DNA of 17,821 bases from Muribaculaceae bacterium (GTDB lineage: Bacteria; Bacteroidota; Bacteroidia; Bacteroidales; Muribaculaceae), in contig JAFYCU010000274.1 in the NCBI GenBank assembly GCA_017545095.1, forward strand, positions 1 to 17,821. Direction: 5' to 3'. Shown in pieces: positions 7,490 to 14,635 of this stretch (the first letter of the stretch is position 1; each line of letters begins with the position of its first letter). Below the pieces are notes generated by a model. It saw only the letters and a list, made by a program, of their open reading frames with translations. It did no database searches and was not told where the DNA came from. Both the position numbers and the translations under genes were made by a program.

Positions 7490-8818
7490 ATGAAAAAATT
7501 ACTCCTCCTCGCCTTCCTTGCCGTCGCATCGTTCCTGCCCTTGCAGGCGGTCCATACGATAGAACACGTTGAGCATGATGGGTCACTGATTTATCCCAGC
7601 ATCAGCTACAGCTTCGACATCTACGTGCCGGAGCAATACACCGGCGAGCGCGATGCCTGCCTGTATGTGGGCCTCGACGGCGTGCTGTGCCGTGCCCCCG
7701 AGGTGATGGACTCGCTCATCGCCGCCGGAGCCATGCCGGTGACCATCGGGGTGTTTCTGCAACCAGGCGTGGTCAAAGACTCCCAGGGCGAGGTGTTGCG
7801 CTACAACCGCAGCAACCAGTTCGATGCCACCGACGCCACCTTTGCCAGCTATCTCGAACGCGAAGTGCTGCCGCAAGTGGCCGGCCGACGGCTGCCCGAC
7901 GGGCGCGTGATCAGCCTGTCGGCACGCGGTAGCGACCACATGATTTTCGGGTTGAGCAGCGGCGGCATAGCGGCCTTTGTGGCGGCTTGGCACCGGCCCG
8001 ACCTGTTTACGCGCGTGTTCAGCGGTGTGGGCACCTTTGTGGCCATGCGCGGCGGCAACGACCTGCAAGCCCTGGTGCGCAAGAGCGAGCCGCGCCCCAT
8101 CAAGGTGTTTCTGCAAGACGGCAGCAACGACGCCTGGAACCCGCTCTTCGGCCATTGGTACGAGGGCAACCAGCTGCTGGCCTCGGCACTGGAGTTTGCC
8201 GGATGCGACGTGGCGTGTGACTGGAGCGACGGGGGGCACAATGTGCGCCGCGCCACCGAGATTTTCGCCCAGGTGATGGAATGGATGTGGCAGGACTGGC
8301 CCCAGGCCGTGGCACCCGGCACCACACACAACGACCTGCTCGCACCGTTGCTGGCGGGCGGTGAGACGTGGCACATGGTGACCCTGAGCCGACAGCCCTC
8401 GACGCAGCAAGGTGCCGTATATCCCGACAGCACCCTTGCGGTGGCAGCCAAGCCGGGCGCCAACCAGCTGTGGCAATACCTGCGCAACCCCGACGGCACA
8501 CTCGCCCACGGACAGCGGTTCTACTGGCTGCACAGCTACGACAACGCCGCCCTGCATATCGGGCCGATGGCCTTCGACGGTGACGGCAACCTGTGGGTGG
8601 TGACCAACGCCGGCATCCAGATCTGCGACCAGAACGGCCGCGTGCGCGGCATCCTCATGCTTCCCCAGCAAGTGGAAAAAGTCGACGACGTGACCGCCAT
8701 CATCATCACCCACGGTCTGGTGACGCTCTGCCTGCGCACAGGCCTCGCCGCAGCACGTCGCTTCCACGTCACCGCCCCCACCCCCGGCACCCGCCCCAAG
8801 TCGCAAGGCCAAGGGTAA
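7490..8818 (+). CDS. Secreted alpha/beta-hydrolase esterase with C-terminal SMP-30/gluconolactonase-like region
   Basis: A 442-residue protein with a Sec signal peptide (about 1-20, MKKLLLLAFLAVASFLPLQA), so it is exported to the periplasm or surface. Residues about 25-275 form a putative-esterase domain (PF00756-like, as in enterochelin and feruloyl esterases). The nucleophile elbow is G154-L-S156-S-G158-G, D210 or D214 is a possible acid, and H250 in SDGGHNVRR is the likely catalytic histidine. Residues about 300-442 include A-F-D-G-D-G-N-L-W-V-V-T-N-A-G-I-Q-I-C-D-Q-N-G-R-V-R-G-I, typical of the last blades of SMP-30/gluconolactonase-like propellers. Such fusions are known in Bacteroidetes, though this part is short for a whole propeller. 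The substrate is probably a carbohydrate ester (inference). An ATG at 7472, overlapping the HD gene stop, is an alternative start; 7490 gives the standard signal peptide. Confidence 0.85.
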   Translation: MKKLLLLAFLAVASFLPLQAVHTIEHVEHDGSLIYPSISYSFDIYVPEQYTGERDACLYVGLDGVLCRAPEVMDSLIAAGAMPVTIGVFLQPGVVKDSQGEVLRYNRSNQFDATDATFASYLEREVLPQVAGRRLPDGRVISLSARGSDHMIFGLSSGGIAAFVAAWHRPDLFTRVFSGVGTFVAMRGGNDLQALVRKSEPRPIKVFLQDGSNDAWNPLFGHWYEGNQLLASALEFAGCDVACDWSDGGHNVRRATEIFAQVMEWMWQDWPQAVAPGTTHNDLLAPLLAGGETWHMVTLSRQPSTQQGAVYPDSTLAVAAKPGANQLWQYLRNPDGTLAHGQRFYWLHSYDNAALHIGPMAFDGDGNLWVVTNAGIQICDQNGRVRGILMLPQQVEKVDDVTAIIITHGLVTLCLRTGLAAARRFHVTAPTPGTRPKSQGQG

Positions 8819-8833
8819 GAAGCTTCTTGGTTC

Positions 8834-9040
8834 TTACTCGCACGACTCGCAAAGCCAATCATCCACGGTGCGGGTCTCCTTGCTGATGTTGATGCCCAGC
8901 AAGCGCACCGGGCGGCTGTCGTGCTTCCACTTGGTGGCATAGTCCTTAGTGTGTAGCTGCTCCATGGCCTCTTGTGCCGTGTGGCCGTATTTGACCTCCA
9001 TCACATAGATTTCCTGCGGCATGAGCAACACCAGAGATAT
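8834..9040 (-). pseudogene. Remnant of a PDDEXK_9 (DUF1703-type) nuclease domain, C-terminal end
   Basis: The last ~68 residues of the PD-(D/E)xK nuclease domain that ends AAA-ATPase-like proteins of Bacteroidetes. Recognisable are LVLLMPQEIYVMEVKYG with the catalytic E-x-K, then A-Q-E-A-M-E-Q-L-H-T-K-D-Y-A, R-P-V-R-L-L-G-I-N-I-S-K-E-T-R-T-V-D-D-W. The frame is open on to 9103, but the residues before about 9040 do not look like the family, and the ATPase part is absent. It is convergent with the esterase gene, whose stop is 15 bases away. It probably marks the left edge of the accessory island. Confidence 0.75.
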
Positions 9041-9071
9041 AAACAAGTAGACGAGTAACGTAGTTTGCCTG

Positions 9072-9185
9072 TCCGCCAGCCAGGTGCCACCTTGCAGCAC
9101 CATTCGGCAAAATAACCAGCTACCCCCTGGCCGAAGTTATCGGCACATACTGTTGCACAATCCGAAAAAAAGCGGTAACTTTGCC
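9072..9185 (+). repeat. Promoter-module repeat, copy A
   Basis: A 114-bp block nearly repeated at 10169-10280 (roughly 85% identical by eye, with one 1-base and one 3-base indel). It begins TCCGCCAGC, contains GCAGCACCATTCGGCAAAAT (9094-9113), and ends with a full promoter: TTG (9153-9155), 20 bases, TAACTTTG (9176-9183). The inner part has two interleaved inverted repeats: TTCGGC (9103-9108) with GCCGAA (9130-9135), and ATAAC (9112-9116) with GTTAT (9136-9140). It stands before the broken kinase-like gene at 9305. Confidence 0.75.
9153..9183 (+). promoter_or_regulatory. Promoter in repeat copy A (broken kinase gene)
   Basis: TTG, exactly 20 bases, TAACTTTG: a good Bacteroidetes promoter. 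The leader to the ATG at 9305 would be about 115 bases. It holds direct repeats of GTGCGCCA (9194-9201, 9212-9219) and CATTGAC (9205-9211, 9238-9244). Confidence 0.7.
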
Positions 9186-9239
9186 CCGTGACTGTGCGCC
9201 AAGTCATTGACGTGCGCCACACAAATGCAGCACAAGCCA

Positions 9240-9269
9240 TTGACTTGTCGAATTATATAGCAACCTTTG
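9240..9269 (+). promoter_or_regulatory. Possible second promoter before the broken kinase gene
   Basis: TTG (9240-9242), 19 bases, AACCTTTG (9262-9269). The -7 box departs from TAnnTTTG at its first base, so this is weaker than the promoter in repeat copy A. Confidence 0.35.
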
Positions 9270-9304
9270 CCATGTCGGTAGAGAGCCGAGAAAGTTATTG
9301 AATT

Positions 9305-10120
9305 ATGAACAACGCAGATTTTTGGGCGTCGGTCCGTGCCATCATCGCCGAGGGCTTCACCTCCGAGGGTCTGCAGAAACTGGATTGTTATGCAGCAGGA
9401 TTCATCAGCGGGAAACTGGTATATCAACGATTTTCACCGCAAGAACAGCATGGTTGCGCAGCGGGAGGTCATGCAAATGTCATTGCATCCCTGCTCGCGG
9501 GAACAGAAGTTGGCACAAATCGAGCGTATTCGCCAGCACTCAGCAGTTTCGAAAGAGAGCACCAACAAGGAGCGCAGCAGGAAAGAGCCATAGAGCTTTG
9601 GACCAAAGCCGTGGGGCTTTGGAGCGATGCAGTTGACTAAACATTGCCATTGTTGCTGGGCGAGCAAATCGCCGAAGGCGGAGAAGCCGTTGTCTATGAC
9701 CATGGAGCCACGCTCATCAAATCAATCGGCCTCGATTATTTTATCCAACCCATCTTTGCCCTGGACCGAATCACGCTCCACAACACCTATTTCCCAGAGA
9801 CATGTCTGAACGTAATAGGTTTCGGGCGTGACCAACATGATGACTTCAAAATCATCGCCGAACAACCATTTATCAAGGGCATGCCAGTAGATGAGGCAGT
9901 AATTGCCGAGCATTTGAGGCAAATGGGATTCGAGCTCAAGAATCCGCGCAACTGGACCTATGCCACTCCAGAGATTTACCTGAGCGATATGCACGATGAG
10001 AACGTGATTTCATCAGCTTCAAGAACCATTTTTGTGATTGATTGTGATATCCGCATCAATACACCCGAATTGAGGCAAGGCGGGACAAGAATCTTGACAA
10101 ATGAAGTAAAGTTCATTTAA
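9305..10120 (+). pseudogene. Polyvalent-protein-type kinase domain protein interrupted by one in-frame TAA
   Basis: Read through one TAA at 9638-9640, this is a single 271-codon frame with the same phase on both sides. The first part (111 residues; F-W-A-S-V-R-A-I-I-A-E-G-F-T, E-Q-H-G-C-A-A-G-G-H-A-N-V-I-A-S-L-L-A-G) and the second part fit one family, the kinase-like domain found in polyvalent proteins of Bacteroidetes mobile elements (identified from memory). The second part has a glycine-rich loop (G-E-Q-I-A-E-G-G-E-A-V-V-Y), a following Lys (T-L-I-K), a catalytic-loop-like S-D-M-H-D-E-N-V-I and a metal-site-like F-V-I-D-C-D. The break separates W-S-D-A-V-D from T-L-P-L-L-L-G-E-Q; a Lys codon AAA changed to TAA would explain it. 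No in-frame ATG follows until about 9880, past the glycine loop, so normal restart would not give a full kinase. It is probably a recent pseudogene; suppression of the stop is less likely. Confidence 0.8.
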
Positions 10121-10168
10121 TAGAGAAAAAGGCATTTGCACAATCCTACAAGGCTTGCAATTTGGTTA

Positions 10169-10280
10169 TCCGCCAGCGAGGCACCACCTTTGCAGCACCA
10201 TTCGGCAAAATAACCAGCCCCCCTGCCGAAGTTATCGTAGCCTGTTGTTGCACAATCCAGAAAAAAGCGGTAACTTTGCC
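10169..10280 (+). repeat. Promoter-module repeat, copy B
   Basis: The second copy of the block at 9072-9185, 112 bp, directly repeated 1,097 bp downstream. The interleaved inverted repeats are cleaner here: TTCGGCA (10201-10207) with TGCCGAA (10224-10230), and ATAAC (10210-10214) with GTTAT (10231-10235). It ends with the promoter of the WYL regulator gene. Recombination between A and B would remove the broken kinase gene and leave one intact promoter before the regulator. Confidence 0.75.
10248..10278 (+). promoter_or_regulatory. Promoter of the WYL regulator gene
   Basis: TTG (10248-10250), exactly 20 bases, TAACTTTG (10271-10278). The leader to the ATG at 10310 is about 25 bases. Confidence 0.75.
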
Positions 10281-10309
10281 ATCGTTTACAATCGGCCAAC
10301 TTATGATTT

Positions 10310-11341
10310 ATGCCACAAACCAAGAACTACATAGTGCGTTGCATGGTGCTGGATGAACTACTGAGCGACCTCCATCACTATTACGACATTCACGACTTCG
10401 TGGAAAAAGTGAATGAGAAACTGGAAAGTGATGGTTGTGGAAAGGTGACTCGGCGTTGCATTGAGAAAGACATCAAGTCAATCGAATTTGAACCTTTCTA
10501 CGCTGAGCTTGAACGTTATCAAGCTGCTGGGAAAAGATGCATCCGCTATAAAGATCCGGAGTTCTCCATTTTCAAGAAAAAACTTAGCAAAGACGAAAAA
10601 CTGCTGCTCAAAGAAGTGCTCGGCACACTGGGCCAATTCGACGGACTGGACAATTTCACGTGGCTCGGCTCTTTGGCCTCAGGTCTTGGGGTGGAAACGA
10701 CAGAACCTATCATTGAGTTTAGCACAAGTCCCATGGGGCAATCACCTCTCATGGGCCAATTGTACACGGCCATATCCAATAAGGTGGTGGTGGAAGTCTC
10801 GTATCACAAGTTTCATAACAAAACGTCGATAACAAGCATCCTTCATCCCTACAAACTCAAACAATACAATAATCGCTGGTACTTACTTGGATCACTGGAC
10901 AGTGATGGCTTCATTGTGAATTACCCATTAGACCGCATCAATAACGTCAACATGCGGCCTGAAATCAAGTATCGGGAAAACACCGACGACATCTCGGAAC
11001 GATTTGAGGACGTGATTGGTGTGACTGTTCACAGCGACAGACCTGTGGAGAAAATCATCCTGTGGGCTTCCGATGATGCATATCCCTACATCAAAACCAA
11101 GCCTATGCATGGGTCATTCAAGCCAATAAGGGGTGAAAAAGCCGACCACCTGCGCAAAGAACACCCCAAATTAAACGATGGCCATTTCTTCCAACTCGAA
11201 TGTGTCGAGAATTACGAACTAATCCGCGAACTATGCTCATTCGGAAAAGAACTGCTCGCACTCTCACCCAAGCATATCCAAGACAAAGTTTATGAAAGAA
11301 TTTCATCACACAACAAGGAATATGAATATCTGCGAACATAG
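10310..11341 (+). CDS. WYL-domain transcriptional regulator
   Basis: A 343-residue cytosolic regulator. The N-terminal ~80 residues form a winged-helix-like DNA-binding part (I-V-R-C-M-V-L-D-E-L-L, then V-T-R-R-C-I-E-K-D-I-K-S-I). The WYL domain lies at about 150-225, with the hallmark H-P-Y-K-L-K-Q-Y-N-N-R189-W-Y-L-L-G and Y-P-L-D-R-I; the C-terminal part has WCX-like character. WYL proteins bind a nucleic acid or nucleotide ligand and switch gene expression; several (BrxR, CapW type) control phage-defence loci. It stands directly upstream of the ATPase/partner pair in the same direction, and its stop codon lies in the centre of a palindrome that recurs before a later gene, so it is the natural candidate to control both units. 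Composition is AT-richer than the flanking chromosome. Confidence 0.92.
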   Translation: MPQTKNYIVRCMVLDELLSDLHHYYDIHDFVEKVNEKLESDGCGKVTRRCIEKDIKSIEFEPFYAELERYQAAGKRCIRYKDPEFSIFKKKLSKDEKLLLKEVLGTLGQFDGLDNFTWLGSLASGLGVETTEPIIEFSTSPMGQSPLMGQLYTAISNKVVVEVSYHKFHNKTSITSILHPYKLKQYNNRWYLLGSLDSDGFIVNYPLDRINNVNMRPEIKYRENTDDISERFEDVIGVTVHSDRPVEKIILWASDDAYPYIKTKPMHGSFKPIRGEKADHLRKEHPKLNDGHFFQLECVENYELIRELCSFGKELLALSPKHIQDKVYERISSHNKEYEYLRT

Positions 11342-11348
11342 TGTTCGC
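11332..11348. promoter_or_regulatory. Palindromic operator candidate, copy 1 (before the ATPase operon)
   Basis: GCGAACA-TAG-TGTTCGC is a perfect 7-bp inverted repeat around TAG, which is also the stop codon of the WYL gene. It ends exactly 10 bp before the -7 box TAATTTTG (11359-11366) of the ATPase gene and covers the place where a -33 box would be. A near-identical palindrome with the same spacing lies at 14555-14571. Binding by the WYL protein is inferred. Confidence 0.7.
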
Positions 11349-11358
11349 TCAGAGGCAG

Positions 11359-11366
11359 TAATTTTG
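11359..11366 (+). promoter_or_regulatory. -7 box of the ATPase/partner operon
   Basis: TAATTTTG fits TAnnTTTG and lies 26 bases before the ATG at 11393. No TTTG stands 20 bases upstream; the palindrome occupies that place, so the promoter may be weak alone or controlled by a bound regulator. Confidence 0.6.
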
Positions 11367-11392
11367 CAGCGAAGACTTAAAACGAACAAATT

Positions 11393-13612
11393 ATGAAGTC
11401 AACAATAACAATAAAGAATTTTAGGACATTTGATGAAGATGGCGCCTGTTTTGAAATGAGGCCGATCACTATAATGACCGGCAGCAACAGTTCTGGCAAA
11501 AGCAGTGTCAACAAATCTTTGGCACTACTTAAGACTTACGTTGACAGTGTGAAAGAAGATTTGCGCAAGGGGGTAACACCAAACTTGTCAGCCCACAAAC
11601 TGGATTTTTCGAAAACATCCGCCACACTTAATCTTGGCAACTTTCATCAAGTTCTTCATCGCGGAAGCAAGGAAGAGTCTATTTCATTTGAGGTAACGAC
11701 TCATTCAAGGCTATTAGGAGAGGATGTGGTGGTCGAACTCACATTTATACCTGACCCAAATGATATTCAAGATAATGGCTACCTAAGCAATCTCGAGATT
11801 AAAAAAGTGAGCGGTGAATTGCTGTACCAGAGTGGGCAAGATAGTGATCATTTCATGGGGAAATATATATCTGCAGGTAACTTCAACTTGCTTAAAGATA
11901 GTTTTTTCAAGTTCTTCAACACCATACTTTATTGGGACATCATTTTTGAGGGCACGCCACTCAACGACGCCCCGGATTTTTATAAATACTTCGCAAAGCA
12001 ATGGGGATATGATACTAATTCCATGGACGATGTCGATTATATATGCAGACATATTTTCAAAGAGAAACTTGAAACTTATAAAACGATAGTCAACGATTAC
12101 AGTCGGGATTATCTAAACGTTGTTAAAGAATTCTGCTATTCCAGTGAGAATATGCTGAATGTTGAGGGCTCCCCTATGGGTGATAATCCGTATATCCGAG
12201 AAGCGCACGAAGTTTTGAACCATAATTATTCCATTTTTGAAAAAGCGTTTCAGTACAATTCTCTTTTTCTCATGCCAGTACTCGAAGAAATATGGGACAT
12301 GGAGAAAACCGAAGTCCGTCAATATCTCATGAGTAATGTTTCAGATAAATATCAGGCTCCGTTAAATATTATAATCGAAGATTTTGAGAAGAGTGAATTC
12401 ACTGCTTTTGGTGAATACTTCAAAGACAAAGAGCGTGAATATTTTTACTTAGATATACGCCGTAAACGTATCTTGACTTTACCTAAAGCCGAGGATTTTT
12501 CCGATTTATTAATGATAAATTGGAGAGATTGGATAAATGATGATGAGATATTACATCAAGCAGAAGATGCTTTATCTCATTTAAAAAGGTTAAGTAAGAA
12601 AAGTGATAAATGTCGCAACATTTATAATGACCTCGCGAGTCTTGACAAAAACGGTCTGATAAAATGGCAAAAGAACGAACTCTGTCACCTCACTGCGATA
12701 CTCGAAATACTTAATCCTAATGCCCAAAATCATCAATATGAATTAGAAGCACTGGATCATTTATATGAGAGTTTCTCACTGTTCACCCACTTTGTTGAGT
12801 GGACATATGAGGACATCGTGGCCACGATGCTGCCAAACGAGATGTCTTATTTTGGCCCAAATTCTGCCGACGTTAAAAGATTGTACACTGAAGGGTCATT
12901 TTTTACAACACTGTCGGCATATTTAGAATGTAAGCGCAGTTTTTTGAATCTGCTATCTGATGATTATGATCATCCACAAAAAGCGAGTTTTATACCGATA
13001 GAAAGCGGATTCAAGCCTGGAGATTTCATCAACAAATGGCTTAAAGCATTGGGCGTTGCTGACGAACTGCTTATCACACAGGTTGAAGACGGATTAGGGC
13101 TGAAAGTGTCAACATTTAACAACAATAATGAAAAGACCTTATTGGCAGATCAGGGTGTGGGTGTAACTCAGTTGGTGGCATTGCTGCTTCGCATTGAGAC
13201 TTTGATTATGGATAATATACTGCACCACAGCAAGATGTGGAGGTCTAGCAATCAAGACGAAGTTCGCTGCGAAAAAAGCCTCATTATACTTGAGGAACCG
13301 GAGATGCATCTCCATCCCAAGTATCAATCGCTGCTTGCAGACATATTCTTGGAAGCTTACGAGAAATATAATATTCACTTTATCGTTGAGACTCATTCGG
13401 AATACCTTATCCGCAAATCGCAAGTAATTGTGGCTGAGGCAAATTATGCTGATGAAAAGGAATTAAATGCGGAAAATCCTTTCATGGTTTACTATCTGCC
13501 TGATAACGGCAAGCCATATAAGATGGAATATCGTACCGATGGCAAGTTCTCAAATGAATTTGGGTCTGGATTCTTCGATGAGGCAAGCAACCTTTTATTC
13601 AACATCCTATGA
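11393..13612 (+). CDS. AAA/ABC-type ATPase with DUF3696-like C-terminus, candidate defence ATPase
   Basis: A 739-residue P-loop ATPase of the AAA_15/OLD-like, SMC-related group. Walker A is G30-SNSS-G-K36-S, close to the N-terminus. A long insertion (about 60-570) with helical, charged sequence separates it from the C-terminal half: D-Q-G-V-G-V-T-Q-L at about 586-594 in the signature-motif position, Walker B L-I-I-L-E-E-P-E-M-H-L-H-P at about 630-642, and an H-loop V-E-T-H668-S-E-Y-L-I. The end (M-V-Y-Y-L-P-D-N-G-K...G-S-G-F-F-D-E) resembles DUF3696. Proteins of this build are the sensor/energy component of many two-gene prokaryotic defence systems; no named system is claimed. Its TGA overlaps the ATG of the partner gene (ATGA), so both are made together. 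AT-rich composition suggests transfer. Confidence 0.88.
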   Translation: MKSTITIKNFRTFDEDGACFEMRPITIMTGSNSSGKSSVNKSLALLKTYVDSVKEDLRKGVTPNLSAHKLDFSKTSATLNLGNFHQVLHRGSKEESISFEVTTHSRLLGEDVVVELTFIPDPNDIQDNGYLSNLEIKKVSGELLYQSGQDSDHFMGKYISAGNFNLLKDSFFKFFNTILYWDIIFEGTPLNDAPDFYKYFAKQWGYDTNSMDDVDYICRHIFKEKLETYKTIVNDYSRDYLNVVKEFCYSSENMLNVEGSPMGDNPYIREAHEVLNHNYSIFEKAFQYNSLFLMPVLEEIWDMEKTEVRQYLMSNVSDKYQAPLNIIIEDFEKSEFTAFGEYFKDKEREYFYLDIRRKRILTLPKAEDFSDLLMINWRDWINDDEILHQAEDALSHLKRLSKKSDKCRNIYNDLASLDKNGLIKWQKNELCHLTAILEILNPNAQNHQYELEALDHLYESFSLFTHFVEWTYEDIVATMLPNEMSYFGPNSADVKRLYTEGSFFTTLSAYLECKRSFLNLLSDDYDHPQKASFIPIESGFKPGDFINKWLKALGVADELLITQVEDGLGLKVSTFNNNNEKTLLADQGVGVTQLVALLLRIETLIMDNILHHSKMWRSSNQDEVRCEKSLIILEEPEMHLHPKYQSLLADIFLEAYEKYNIHFIVETHSEYLIRKSQVIVAEANYADEKELNAENPFMVYYLPDNGKPYKMEYRTDGKFSNEFGSGFFDEASNLLFNIL

Positions 13613-14544
13613 GACTATACATTGACAAAGAAAATTTGATCTCGTTGGTTGAATCCAGAAAACATGAATGTTTCGAAGATTGCGCCAGAGTTATTCGCAA
13701 AGAGCTTGATGTTCAATATAATTTCTCCAAACAAGATATACGGTCAAATGACTTTTTAATATCTTGGTTTAGTCAATTTGGACAAGGCATCAAAGGTAAA
13801 CAGAGCTTTGTTCCTGAGAATTCAGCCAATGTTGTTCCTCCGAGACCTTTGAAATCAAATTTTTATAATAGAGATTCGAGTGCTCTAACGGCTATATATC
13901 TGTTGAATGATGCTCATATTTGTGATGTTGTTCAACAGAAATCATGTGTTCTTGTTGGAAAAGTTGGTGACGAAATAAAAATTCTATCAAGCTTGCTGAT
14001 TGAAGACAAGGAAACACTATCGTCACAAATTGACTCTTGGAAGAATTATTGCCCAACCCTACCACTAACTGATGTTATTATTTGTGATAATTTTTATTTT
14101 AAAAATCTGGAGACATATAGCAGCAATGATAATGAGCTGATAAAAGCATTAGCCAGCATTCCCCATCAATCACCTGTGAATGTTGTTATATTTACCAAAA
14201 TAGGAGAAGTTGATAGCAGCATTAATCTGGACAACGAACAGAAGAAAATTTCTGGAGTTGTGAAAGAAGTGACTGGTAGCAAAAAGTCGTCTGTTACAAT
14301 CGTTCTTTCATATTCCACACATGACCGGTGTATAATCACGAATTATTATCGTATTAAACATGGCAGTTGTTTTCATTTAAAGGACAATAATTTGAAGCCT
14401 GATGTTATTACAGAGATTAAATCGCACGTGAATCGCAACAATGAAAAAATCACGCAAGATCTTATCGGAACTTTTCAGAAAATCATCGACAAATTGCCAG
14501 ATTGTATTGGCGATAAAAAATCAAATTTTTTGTGTTTCCCATGA
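13609..14544 (+). CDS. Partner protein of the ATPase, unknown function with H-D-R...T-N-Y motif
   Basis: A 311-residue soluble protein that overlaps the ATPase gene by four bases. I know no named family, though the pattern recalls hypothetical proteins next to AAA ATPases in Bacteroidetes. The N-terminal part starts M-R-L-Y-I-D-K-E-N-L and has helical sequence to about 60. The central part alternates beta strands and helices (V-L-V-G-K-V-G-D-E-I-K-I-L, then T-D-V-I-I-C-D-N-F-Y-F, then V-N-V-V-I-F-T-K-I). Near 230-250 comes T-I-V-L-S-Y-S-T-H238-D239-R240-C-I-I-T244-N245-Y, followed by K-H-G-S-C-F. An H-D-R element at the end of a strand is also seen in the phospholipase-D-like MIT_C fold, so a PLD-like domain is possible, but no HxK motif is visible. 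In this two-gene arrangement it is the candidate effector or target-recognition part (inference). Confidence 0.8.
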   Translation: MRLYIDKENLISLVESRKHECFEDCARVIRKELDVQYNFSKQDIRSNDFLISWFSQFGQGIKGKQSFVPENSANVVPPRPLKSNFYNRDSSALTAIYLLNDAHICDVVQQKSCVLVGKVGDEIKILSSLLIEDKETLSSQIDSWKNYCPTLPLTDVIICDNFYFKNLETYSSNDNELIKALASIPHQSPVNVVIFTKIGEVDSSINLDNEQKKISGVVKEVTGSKKSSVTIVLSYSTHDRCIITNYYRIKHGSCFHLKDNNLKPDVITEIKSHVNRNNEKITQDLIGTFQKIIDKLPDCIGDKKSNFLCFP

Positions 14545-14554
14545 GTCAAGGATT

Positions 14555-14571
14555 GCGAATATAGCGTTCGC
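14555..14571. promoter_or_regulatory. Palindromic operator candidate, copy 2 (before the acidic-protein gene)
   Basis: GCGAATATAGCGTTCGC matches copy 1 at 15 of 17 positions with the same TAG centre; the outer arms extend to TTGCGAA/TTCGCAA (14553-14573). It ends exactly 10 bp before the -7 box TAACTTTG (14582-14589), the same spacing as copy 1. Its two changed bases weaken the inner arms. A terminator role for the preceding operon cannot be excluded, but no T tract follows. Confidence 0.7.
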
Positions 14572-14581
14572 AACTTGGTGG

Positions 14582-14589
14582 TAACTTTG
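14582..14589 (+). promoter_or_regulatory. -7 box of the acidic-protein gene
   Basis: TAACTTTG fits TAnnTTTG. As in the ATPase promoter, the -33 position is taken by the palindrome and holds no TTTG, and the bases after the box (CAG-T/C-G) also match that promoter. Confidence 0.6.
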
Positions 14590-14635
14590 CAGTGTAAGTG
14601 ACAAAGTTCACAATATTGTTTAACCTTTAAATTTA

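Noticed and set aside
7583..8812. A 409-codon open frame on the minus strand opposite the esterase gene
   Set aside because: Same GC-rich shadow effect; the + strand has a signal peptide and catalytic motifs.
9001..10323. Minus-strand open frames crossing both promoter-module copies with similar translations (9001-9240 and 10117-10323)
   Set aside because: The similarity follows from the DNA repeat itself; both copies keep a perfect promoter on the + strand, the proteins differ outside the repeat and resemble no family.
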